Source: Craterostigma plantagineum (Eukaryota > Streptophyta > Magnoliopsida > Lamiales > Linderniaceae). Taken from it: a stretch of DNA of 64,000 nt. Positions within the stretch are counted from its first letter, which is position 1. Every line of letters begins with the position of its first letter. The translations under genes were made by a program, and so were the position numbers. The stretch spans positions 1,364,001 through 1,428,000 of the forward strand of contig JAPQWV010000001.1 in the NCBI GenBank assembly GCA_027422505.1, written 5' to 3'. Under the pieces are notes generated by a model. That model did not search any database, had not been told where the DNA came from, and was given only the letters and a program-made list of their open reading frames with translations. Positions 35,201-45,730 of the stretch are shown here, piece after piece.

Positions 35201-36249
35201 TCCAATGATTAAGTGGCTCTAAACGCTGACGGCGCTGAGCTTTCTGCATGCCCGTCTCATCGGCAAGGACCTCCGTCCTCTGCTTCAGCTGGGGACCGGA
35301 TAGAAGAAATGATTAGAATTGGCTATATAGACAATATGACGACAATAATTCGAAACTTAAACATGGTTTGGTTGGTGGACATTATTTAATGTTTTAATTT
35401 AAGCACTCCAAGTTTAATAATACTATTATATTTTGCACAAGTCTGCTACAATATACAAATATATTATATTAATTTTTTTGTTGTTTAAAATATTTAATAT
35501 ATATAATTTAACTTTAATTATATATGTTTGTAAGTATATCAAAAGAAAATTTTGTTTATTATAAAATTAAAGGTGAAGAACTAAAAGTAATAATTAAAAG
35601 TAGTGATTGTTTTCTTTAATTTTCCTAATTAATATTTTTAATAAATCTTAATTTAATAGACTAATTGACGGTTTATATCATACCCCGACAACTTAATAAA
35701 ATAGTATACATACTTCATTGTAGTTTGAAAAAATGTAGTAGTCAATGGGTGGGCCTCCTTCAAAATACTGTGAATTGTCAGAATGCTATCTTACAATTTT
35801 AGGACCCATATTCCGATAATGTTGGAAAATCAGTATAAATAAATCGCAATTACTCAAGACTAGGTTTCAATAACCACCAATTCTAAGCCGATTAGGGTTC
35901 AGAGATTCGTCAACAAATTCATTCCGACAATAGGGTTTGGAGACGTCGAGGGGGTTAATATCGACGAATTGACGACGAAAAGTTATACGTACAAGATATA
36001 TATATATATGTGTGTGTGTGTGTTTGTGTGTGTATTTCTTTGTTTTTATCCGTGCTCGTGTGTTGTGTTCGTGTCATGTATATTTTTTTTGTTTACCTTT
36101 TTCAGTATTCAATAGATTAAGTGAACAACTAATCAAGATTGTTAGAATTATGGGAGGTCAATTGCTTCAATTTGTATTTTATATTCGTGCAGATTTGTAC
36201 ATATGATCTTCGCTCTTGCAGCAAGAGGCGTGCGAGGAAGAGACAACAA
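35201..36249. other. spacer upstream of the F-box pseudogene
   Basis: AT-rich from 35370 to 35720, then a more transcript-like stretch (35870-36000, containing GATTAGGGTTCAGAGATTCG) and a (TG)n tract near 36010. It may be the old F-box promoter and 5' leader. No coding feature is supported. Confidence 0.45.
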
Positions 36250-37030
36250 ATGAATAGTACCGGCAGCAACATCAGATATTACCTTCCCCAAGATATAGTC
36301 TTCCTATTTATGTTGCATCTTCCCACTCATATACTATTCAACGTCACGAGGCACTTTTGCAGAGAATGGAGCCTCGTCATTTGTTCCCCAGAATTCGCTC
36401 GTCAACATCTCCGAAATTCAACACTGCGGGCGCCGGTGGACTTCTAATCGACGTGGAGTCATCCTTGGAGAGGGTTTTATTTGGAATTTGCGACGAGGCT
36501 GTATCGAGATATGCGATTTTAAATGCGCGTTCGATTGGCTTGTACGGTCAAGCTGCAACGGATTGGTGCTGATATCAGATATTCATAAAGATGGCGATCT
36601 TGTTGATTATGTCACTAACCCCTTGACAAAGCAGTTAACCGTTTATTCCTCCTTTTGGGGGACTCATTACATCTTGTGGTTTAGCATATGTTGATGATGA
36701 TGGTTTCTTCAAAGTGGTACGAGAATATTTTATAGTCCCACCGCTAATCCAAGTGCTAACCATTGGAGTGGATGAGTTTGGAGGCTATGCACACTGGTAG
36801 TTAGTGGAGGCTATGCACACTGCACGGCTGATGATTTTGTTTTGACGCTCAACGTAGGGACCGAAATCGTTTATCGGTTTTCTCGGCCTTAATCTCGAGG
36901 GGATTTTCTGCCAATGGGCAGTAACCTATCGTTTGTTTCTTCCATCACCAAGTATGTCAGGGATGTTTGGGAGATGAACTCTGAAAATGGAGAATGGCCC
37001 ATGTTGTGTAGTATCTGTAAGAGACGGATA
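36250..37030 (+). pseudogene. F-box protein pseudogene (F-box associated type)
   Basis: ATG at 36250 opens an F-box-like domain: YYLPQDIVFLFMLHLPTHIL followed by HFCREWSLVICSPEFARQHL, as in SCF substrate adaptors. The frame stops at 36447. Homologous-looking sequence continues in other frames: FDWLVRSSCNGLVLISDIHK and DLVDYVTNPLTKQL (about 36530-36640), then AYVDDDGFFKVVREYF and LIQVLTIGVDEFGGYAH (about 36690-36800), then KYVRDVWEMNSENGEWPML (about 36950-37005). The order matches an F-box protein with an F-box-associated domain, with at least three frame breaks. An intron could explain one of these, but not all. Non-functional as read. Confidence 0.7.
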
Positions 37031-37075
37031 AATCAGATCCATCACAATATCTCCCTATCTCTTCGACTTTTTCTT

Positions 37076-37588
37076 TCAGCCGTCCTGAAAGAAGCTCAAG
37101 ATCGATCTCTTCAATGGCAGAACAACCTTTCGCAGCAGTCTCATCGTAGATAATAAACTTCTCCCAACACTAAACCATAACGGCTCTTCAACCGCCGATG
37201 ATAGGACTGATGAAGAGAAGAAGGAAACGCAACACAGCTGGGAAACAAACAACGCATTATTCCCAGCCGAGGTTGAGAGCTCATCATTAGCTAGGCTTAG
37301 GCACGGGTGATGTTGCTTTGTGGAATTAGGGCTAGGGTTTTCGAACGGAGAGACAAGGGACATCACGTTCTTGGTAATGAAATCTTGTGTTGAAGGGATT
37401 GTTAGGGCTGCAAATGAGCTGAGTTGGCAGCCTTGTCTCGCCGAACGGTTCATGCGGTAACCCAAAGACTGGGCTGAGCTGAAATCTCTCTTACAAAAGG
37501 TGCATGCAAGGGTAAGAACGTGGGGGGCCTGGGGCCAAGTACTACTGCATCGTCCGTGGGTGTCTTCTTCGAAAACACCAACTTCCCA
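37076..37588 (-). pseudogene. C2H2 (EPF/SUPERMAN-type) zinc-finger relic
   Basis: The minus strand encodes ACTFCKRDFSSAQSLGYRMN at about 37440-37505. Plant EPF-type fingers read CxFCxREFxSAQALGGHMNVHRR at this place. Here the QALGGH core is QSLGYR and both zinc-binding histidines are lost, while the two cysteines remain. The frame downstream is open but no longer resembles a family member. The CACTA element is inserted immediately upstream (37589), cutting the frame. Judged a dead copy of a single-finger regulator. Confidence 0.55.
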
Positions 37589-39996
37589 CACTACAAAAAT
37601 AAGCTCAGATAGCTACGGGAAGAGCTACCAAAACGCCGTAGCACACTTAGCGACGGTTATTCGCGACGAAAACAGCGCTGCTAAACTCTGCGACGGAAAA
37701 ATTGTCGCTAATTGGTCGCTACAACGTCCTACAGAAAATCCGTCGGAAACTGGCGACGGAAATGCAGTCGCAAAATATAGCGACGGATATTCCGTTGGAA
37801 ACAATCGCGATCGTGTTTCCGTCGCTAATTCCGTCGCAATTTTGCGACGGTGTCGGCGTCGCAAATATTAGCGACGGAAAAAACCGTCGCAGGGCGTGCT
37901 GACCGAAAAGCCGTCGAACAGCCGTCGCAAAATTGCGACGGATGAGTCCGTAGCTAATATTTGCGACCGTTCTGCCGTAGCTAATATGTAACTTCTGCGC
38001 GCTTATTTAGCGACGGACGGTCCGTAGCTAATCCGTAGCTAAATGTGAAGCTTTCTGGGCGGTATATTTGGCAACGGATATTCCGTCGCTAATCGGAAAG
38101 TGACTTTAACATCTGGCTTTCTTGTTGCTTTCCTGACAGATTCGCGGTTACAGTACGCATTTTTGTTTGTGTAACACGATTCGCGGATCCGGTTTTTTGC
38201 ATGTTAGAAATTATACTAATATATGCTTATATTTAACACTGCTTCTATATAACATACGCATCTATATATATGCTTTGTACATTGGGCATATTATATATTT
38301 CTAGCATATTATTCGCTTGTATCTTCTAATATTTATTATCATAAATACTAGAATATATTATCCAGTTCATAGACACACGCGGAAGTTATTATATTATCTT
38401 TATTTATAAAAAAAATGAATAATGAGATGTATCAATGGTTCGTCAACACCCGCCAATGGATGTATAGAAGGAATGATCTCGTGGCCTTTTCACGGGGAGT
38501 TGAAGATTTTTTACAATTTGCAACATCTCAAAATCCGGGGAGTCGGATACGTTGTCCTTGCAAGAAGTGTGAAAATTGCAACTTTCTACCACCTCCAACT
38601 GTACATAATCATTTATTGAAAAAAGGTTTCATGCCACATTATTACAATTGGTTGGCGCACGGCGAAGTCGCGTATTCATCGTTTCAAATGAGTTCGGAGC
38701 AAATGACAGAAGCGTTTAGGAGAGTTGCGGGAGGATCGAGGGGGAGGACCTTCGGGGTTACTGGAGCGATACAAAGTCGCACTAATTTTGTTTCGACATA
38801 CCGTCCGAGCACCCAATCAGGTAAAGAGTGATTTGGCGTTAAAATTTACAATTTATTTTATTATAACATATTTTCAAATTATAATGCAGACGCGTCCGTA
38901 CAAGACGAAGTATCGAGATTAAGGTCCGAGAACGAAAGTCTCAAACAAGGTATGACGGAGTTGAATCAGAGAATGACTGAGAGAATGACGGAGATGGATC
39001 GAAAGATGAACGAGCTAACTCAGCAATTACAGTTGCGATCGTCTCAAGGCGAGGCGGGTCCTTCACATGCCGCTATACCTCCGTTTTACCAACCGGCCTT
39101 CCAACCTTCGCCTTTAGCTCACCAATCTTTCCTGGCGATGTTGGGCTCGGGATATCAAACATCGCCATTTCCCCAATTCACCGGTCATATTCCGTCTCAA
39201 ATTTCGCCCTCTTCGCAAAATTTAAATGATTCTCCTACAGACGCTAATGCTCGTTTAGATGATTAGTTTTTGTGTTGTAATGTGCTTCGTCGCTTTGGAT
39301 GTAAAACATTTTTAGTGCTAATTAGTATTATTAGATTTTAAATATTTTTCATATTCAATTCAATTACTAGTTTTAAAATTATTATATTAAAATACATTAT
39401 TACGGACTAATATATAAATTATATATTCAAGTAAATATGACGAAATAATAATAAATATAAAACCTGCCAAATCCCCAATTGCCGACGGAATAACCGTCGC
39501 TAAATACACCACAAAAATCCGTCGGAAAATCCGTCGCATGTTAGCGACGGAAATGTTGTCGCTAAGCTAGCAACAAGCGACGACGAATCTCCGTCGCTAA
39601 AGTTGTCGCAAAGTTTGCGACGGAGAATTTGTCGCTAAATTGACGACGAAAATCGTCGCTAATTCCGTCGCAAAGTTTGCGACGGAGTTGTCGTCGCTAA
39701 AGTTTCAGCAAGCGACAATGATAATTCGTCGCTGAAACCGTCGCAATTTTTTGTGACGTCTTTGCCGTCGCCCCTCCGTAGCTAAATTTCTGACGGGTCT
39801 TCCGTCGCAAAAATAGCGTCAGACTTTCCGTCGCCTATTCCCGTCGCTAAATTAGCTACGGTTTTTGTTACGGTTGTTTATTTTCCGACGAGCGATCAGC
39901 TACGGACGTTGTCCGTAGCTATTCCGTCGCTAAACATGTTTTGCGACGGTTTTCCTACGGTATTCGTTGTCACTAATTCGGCTCTTTTTTGTAGTG
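37589..39996 (+). mobile_element. CACTA (En/Spm) DNA transposon, 2.4 kb, non-autonomous
   Basis: The ends are inverted: CACTACAAAAATAAGC on the left and, on the reverse strand of the right end, CACTACAAAAAAGAGC. The flanking 3-bp duplication is CCA (37586-37588 and 39997-39999), as CACTA elements require. Both subterminal regions (37650-38090 and 39480-39960) are packed with direct and inverted GCGACGG/CCGTCGC motifs, the usual transposase-binding subterminal repeats. The interior encodes only a Transpos_assoc-type protein (38415-39266). The DDE transposase is absent, so mobility would depend on a partner in trans. Confidence 0.9.
38415..39266 (+). CDS. CACTA accessory protein with transposase-associated domain
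   Basis: Two exons, 38415-38820 and 38890-39266, joined in phase across a GT-AG intron to give 260 residues. The N-terminal 100 residues fit the transposase-associated domain found in plant En/Spm elements: GVEDFLQFATSQN, SRIRCPCKKCENCNFL (paired Cys), HNHLLKKGFMPHYYNWLAHG. Exon 2 continues with a heptad coiled coil (VSRLRSENESLKQGMTELNQ and following MTERMTEMDRKMNEL) and a Pro/Ser-rich tail. This architecture suggests a DNA-binding or oligomerising TnpA-like role, acting on the GCGACGG repeats. No catalytic DDE domain is present. The reading frame is fully open, so the copy may be recent. Confidence 0.75.
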
Positions 39997-39999
39997 CCA

Positions 40000-41336
40000 A
40001 GAAAATCATTATCTTAAATCTTCGTACATCTGTGGCTTTTTCCACGGAGTACTATTACTTACTATGGTTTTGAACTATCTTGGCCCTTACTTTTACTCCG
40101 CTGCTAGTGGTGATGGTGTGACACTAAATTTGAAAAAATAGATGAAGGGTTGTGAAAAAGATGCATATGTAAGGGAAGCTATGGTTTAAGACACATGTTA
40201 TATATATGGGTATTATGATATGTTGAAGGGAAGCAATGAGGGACAAGGAGGTCATAGCAAGAGAGAAAGATATCAACAAATTAAAGTTTTTTCTTACACA
40301 AGCTTATGGGTTTGGAATTTAGTTTTGAAGGCTATTATTAAAACCCCAAACATAATAAATGGAATATTTGCCCTCAACATCTCATTTGTTTCGATGCCCC
40401 TACGAAAGCCATCTTGTTTCGATGCCTTGGGGTCAACGTCGTCGTTTGATAAGTCGAAAGTGTAGTCAATGGCCTCGTCAAGTTCTTACTCTTGCATTTA
40501 CTAAACTAGATTATGGAAGATTCTTTTCTTGTTATGTTCGGCATTTTGCAATTGAATCGAAGTGTGGCATTTTCATTCGGTCCATATATGATTGCTGATC
40601 ATATATGCAAGAGATGATCATCATCACCACAACTGGATTTGTCACTTAATTGCACTAATTACCCATCGAATTATCCCTTAGTTCGTATAATTGAAACTCA
40701 CTTCAAATCAAATTCGGGATTCGGCTAGAGATCATACGATACGAATAAAAAATACTTTCACTTTACATTACGGTATTATGGAACATTTGATGTGATATGC
40801 TAGCATATTAAAGTAACTTCCGATTATTACTTACTAGGGCGCACTAGTCGTTTTGCCATTGCATGGTAATGGTATCTTTTATACATAACAAACGATATAA
40901 TTAACTGTACTCTGTCCCCAATCAATATTTTTTATTGAACGCTTGCATTGACGCATAACAATGGATCGTTCTTTCATTCTACAACATTTGAAACTTTTGT
41001 CCTTCCCAAAAAAAAAAAAAACATTTGAAACTTTTATTCTTGAATTGAAACAGACGGATATAACTAATACCTACAACTAAGCGAAAACAATAACTGCCGA
41101 GAACTGTAATAACAATGGACAGATTAAAATCTCCCAAGAATCCAATGACTTGTGGTTTTCATAGCTTAATTAGCAGTTCCATCTTCTTTCCACACTTCAA
41201 ACACCCTCCAATAAACCCAAAGCAGGCGTCGAAATAACAATCGGCGAGGCTTCATGCAATTTACGTAGGGAGAAAATTGCAAAAAAGACACGAAGTCGTG
41301 TCTCTACGTACCTGAGTTCAACAACGTCACGAATCT
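40000..41336. other. spacer between CACTA element and ORP gene
   Basis: AT-rich, with overlapping short frames that resemble nothing known. A small duplication (ACATTTGAAACTTTT twice near 40983-41038) is the only repeat noticed. The last part contains the 3' flank of the ORP gene. Confidence 0.45.
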
Positions 41337-44300
41337 TCACAAAAAAACATTAACATCTTCGTTAATCTCGCCGAAAATATTAGGGCAGCCATCCCACTTC
41401 CTTAGTTCCCGAGCTTCCCAGTATCCACCTGCGTAACGAAAGGTTCCTTCGCCGTCCCTTTCGAACCACCGTGGCCTCCAACCATTCTCTTGCAACTTCC
41501 TTGACTGTAAAAATGAATCGGAGAAAGAAATTGAATCTTGAATTTTGTTTCTATCGGTAAACAACCTATGAAATTTCTGATATGTAGTTTGAAGTAGACT
41601 TACAATTCTCTGGCGTGTCTCCAATCGAAGCTTCTCAGCATTCGCCTTGTCGAACTCTCCGTTCTCCAAATGCCGTTGATCGGGCCTCAATCTAGAATCT
41701 GTAGGCGGTAGCTTCTCCTTCATTCCGTGATTAAATACTTGTAATCAGATAATGAAAATCAGGACAGAATCACGCATAAAGATAAAGGACGTACTCTCTT
41801 CCTTAAATTCTTTCTTGCAGATGGACTACCTTTAAATCTGGGGTCAGCTCGTTGAGGGTAATCGCAAAAGAAGTCAGGTTGTATCGAATACTATTCAAAG
41901 GTGGCTCATTCTTCTTCCATAACAGAGATGCCTCCGACCTATCCTTCAAAATTCCACTTCCTTCGGCGTAATGAATGCTATCGTCCCACTTTCCAATTAA
42001 TTGAGCTATTTTTCTCTCCGATTCATCTTCGATAAACCCAACAACCTGTCGTGAATGTGAATACTGATAAAGATCGAATCTTTTTTCTTACAGCTTCGTG
42101 TAATGAAAGTGAAGATAGAAACCACAAAAGGTGTTTTTTTTTTCACCTGGTGAGGATTGCGATCGAGGAGGCTCTGTTCTTTGAACTTGAGTTTGCACGA
42201 AAAACCGCGGTTACTCTGTATGTGCATCGTGCCGTGGTGGTCGCAGTATATGTTACCGAGGATCAGATTATAGATGCTCGTCGTCACCTTCGTTTCACAC
42301 AGTTTTACGGGAAATTCGATTCAGGCATCTCGACTTTTGACCACATAATGTAAGAAAAGGATTCTTAATACAAAGTTTCCACCTTGCTCCACTGGAAGAT
42401 CTCGCCGTCGTCGAATTCTAAATGAAGGGTTCCTAAAGGATCAAGCTGGATAGATCTTCCCCAGAATTTCGATTTGATATTCGTTTCGCACCAGAATTTC
42501 CAGCCTTTGCCTTCGCAGTGGCAAGCGATGATCGTAGGATGGTGACTGACCTGCAAGAGAAACATAGATGTCAAAATTTATATCGTATAATAGCTCGACC
42601 GCTTTTCGAAATTTATTACCTTTTCTGAGAAAAAACGAACTCCCTTTTCTGGGTAGTCAGCTTCGTATGTTTCGCCGAGCAAGGGATTGAAGGGTTTACA
42701 GCTACGGCCCTCTGATGAAGAATATCCAGACACGGCGAAGGCAGCAACTTTCAGAATCCTCATTAGACTATTCCCCTGGATTTGTAGGAGCTCAACTATT
42801 GCATATTTCAAAAAAAAAAGAATCTAGGCACACGAGACGAGGTTTTGATGGAAGATACTTACCGACTTTCCATACTCATATGCCTCATCCAAGAGATGGG
42901 AATACTCTAAATCCTCAAAGCATTTTTGTAGAGATGATATTGGCTCATTAAAGTACACGGGCAGACAAACCCGTGTAAGATCCTTGCCGATGTTGTCCTT
43001 AATCATTGACCATAAGCTCACTCCTTTTTCCTTCTCCATTGGCTCGGGTAACTTCTTCCTTCGCTCCACATTATGATTATTGCCAGTATCCATTTTATCT
43101 AAGGCAGATGTTGGTTCGAAAAAGTGCTCGTTCGTATCGAAGAACTGAGGCTCATCGTGATCAGATGCTTCATCGAGCTCTTGTCTTTCAATATCATCGG
43201 ATGATTCGGTAGTGCTAAATTCTGTAGAAATGGAAGCTTCTGAGCTCAACATTTGAGCTTGCCTTAAGAAACGATAACATGAAATTCCAAACTGCTAAAC
43301 CAGGTATTCAATTGATAAACTACCGTAAAAGCCCAATAAAAATCCTCAACTGTTCGAATGTACAAAGAAAGGTTAACGGGGATTTACCGATGTATTTTCC
43401 TCGGGCAAGATTTGCGTACCGATACTCACCATTAATCCCACCAGAACCTTCAGCTTCGGTATTAGAAGCCTGGAGAAAAATGGCCAATACACGACAGAAA
43501 AAAAAAATAACCCTGCTTTAATAGAGAGTTCTAACAATCATTTTATCGAACAGAATAACTTCAAAAGTCTCACCTCCAATTGCCTCAAAGTATCCAACAA
43601 ATCAGATCGCTCCTTATGCAGATCTTGAAACTGCCCTTGCACGCCGGCGAACTCAGAGAGCATTATCTGCTCGCAATCTCTAACCAGCTCTTCATCGATT
43701 CCTCCCTCGAGCAATCGATTCTTCAACCTTTCAGTGGAAATCGACAAGTCCCTCGATAAAAGTGGGATTTTATCGCGCTGCTGTCTTATGGAAGCAGCAG
43801 CAGCTAAAGCCTGAACCCAAGCTGTTCTTTCTTTCCTTGAATTCGTCCTCAAATGAAGCGTCTTCGTCGCCGTAAATACGTAGAAACGCCTTTCGTCGGA
43901 TTTACTCTCGCGAAACCAAGAGATCTTCAAGTAAAAAACATTTCCATGATTATAACGGAAGCATCAGAATGATTACGTACGATCTGAAAAACAGTCGTCG
44001 GTAGTAATTAATAATTCTGCACAAGTGTTATGAGGCTCACCAAGAATCCCATCAATTTGATAGTAGAAATAATATTGAGTAATCAATTCATTATTTTATA
44101 GCTTTCTTCTTACACAAAGTGAAGAAATGGGTCCCTATAGAGATAGAAGATATCCTTCTTCTATCAGTTCATCAACAGCATCTGTGAGCTCCACCACAGT
44201 AATGGAACTTCGAACTTTGGCATATTTACTTATCATGTTTAGGGAGAAATACTCTCCCAGCCCCTACACTATTCTAAATCACACATCAACCCCTAAACGG

Positions 44301-45443
44301 TCATTAATTGCAAGGAAAAACATGATCATACTTAGATAACCTTTACTTTCTATAGCGACATATAATATAACTAACAAAAGAAAAGATAAAATATATATAT
44401 CGCTCCTCAGCGATGAAAATATTTAAAAATAGATATATATATATATATATTAAAAAAATAAAAATGGGAAAAGGGATCTGGCTGGGTCATACCATACATA
44501 CGTGCAAATACTTTTTTTCCTAGTCCTAAAAATAGACACTGAAACTGGGAACTGATTCAGGTGAATTTCTTGGACGCATATTTTGCCTAATAGTAGAAAT
44601 AAAAGGATTTCCAATAAAGAAGAAGGAATTATTTGGAGTACTATTTAAAACAATTTCTTATTTTGGTTTTTTCCCCCGATATATGATATACGACTTATTA
44701 TAAATTGACAAACCCCCACTCAGTACAGTACTTTTTTTTTCCTTCTCCATATAATAGATTGGAAAGAAAAATAATTTCAAGAAGAAAAGGAAGAAGATTG
44801 GTCCCGAGTATCTTTCTTCATTTCTTTGCATTTACGTTCTAAATAATCCTACATTACACGTAAGTACCCAAAACTGCCATATGGACATAGATCAACCATT
44901 TATTTAGAATAACAATTCGCGTTATAAACTTGTAGCCGGCCTGTATTATCTCTAGTGGAAAAAAGAAATAGGTGTCATAATCTCACCTAACAAAATTTAA
45001 TGTAGGAGATTTATCTATTTCCAATGTAAGAAGAGAGACGTAAATCGTAAATGTAATTTAATTACCAACCTTCAAATGCACCGTGCCGACATTGCGCCGA
45101 CTCCCATTTTTCTGCTTCCGTACACGGTTGGCGGTGGCCGACGGCCCAATCACCACCACGTCAACCAACGCGCCGCCGACGCGCGTGGACTTCGAGTAGG
45201 ACAAAACGCCGTCGTTCCTCAGCGTGAACCACCGAGATCGGTCCACTTGTAGAGTAACCCAGCTACGCTGCTGCTGCCGTCGTCGGCGGTGCCGCCGGCT
45301 CCGGCGAAGTCAGTTCCAATACCCAAGTTGACGGCCGACCCGGTTCTCAACAGGGTCGGTTCGGGAGACCCGCCGCCGATCGGCGAAGGCTCTAGGGTTA
45401 TGCAACAAGTGAGGGGGTACAATTCTTTCACGCGCATTCTCAA
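41337..45443 (-). CDS. oxysterol-binding protein-related protein, ORP2A-like (PH domain frame broken)
   Basis: Lipid-transfer protein expected at ER contact sites. Ten exons: 45443-45070, 43924-43574, 43469-43430, 43257-42863, 42775-42620, 42550-42383, 42287-42147, 42045-41830, 41717-41604, 41504-41337. Domains in order: N-terminus [16 protein letters not shown] domain (VAGLLYKW, then RSRWF, later [20 protein letters not shown]); coiled coil ([19 protein letters not shown]); an FFAT-like motif ([12 protein letters not shown]); and the OSBP sterol domain ([54 protein letters not shown]). Exon 1 is 374 bases and breaks frame: only two bases separate the YKW and RSRW blocks, where relatives have about seven residues. 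Every other exon keeps phase. Either this is an inactivating deletion of about 19 bases or an assembly error; otherwise the gene looks intact. Confidence 0.85.
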
Positions 45444-45529
45444 TTAATGATGACGTGATAATTCTTACAAATCTAAGGAATATTGCTATTTATTGCTAAA
45501 TAATGACATGGGCAATTCATATTTGTTGG

Positions 45530-45533
<4 letters not shown>

Positions 45534-45575
<42 letters not shown>
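45534..45575. repeat. (GA)n microsatellite upstream of ORP gene
   Basis: About 20 uninterrupted GA units beginning 91 bases upstream of the ORP ATG at 45443, on the 5' side of that minus-strand gene. Possibly in the leader or core promoter. Confidence 0.9.
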
Positions 45576-45577
<2 letters not shown>

Positions 45578-45683
45578 CTGAAACTTAGGTTCTCTCTTGA
45601 TTCTTGGATGTGCAAGAATCGAGCGAGAGAGAGAAGAGAGAAACTAAGAGATATAATTAAATTTTGTGGTACATCTCTATGCG

Positions 45684-45687
<4 letters not shown>

Positions 45688-45726
<39 letters not shown>
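45688..45726. repeat. second (GA)n microsatellite upstream of ORP gene
   Basis: A second uninterrupted GA tract of about 19 units, some 110 bases further upstream. A partial GAGAGAG cluster at 45621-45640 connects the two. Confidence 0.9.

Positions 45727-45730
<4 letters not shown>

Noticed and set aside
37625..37902. Overlapping frames on both strands at the CACTA left end
   Set aside because: They are produced by GCGACGG subterminal repeats, not coding sequence.
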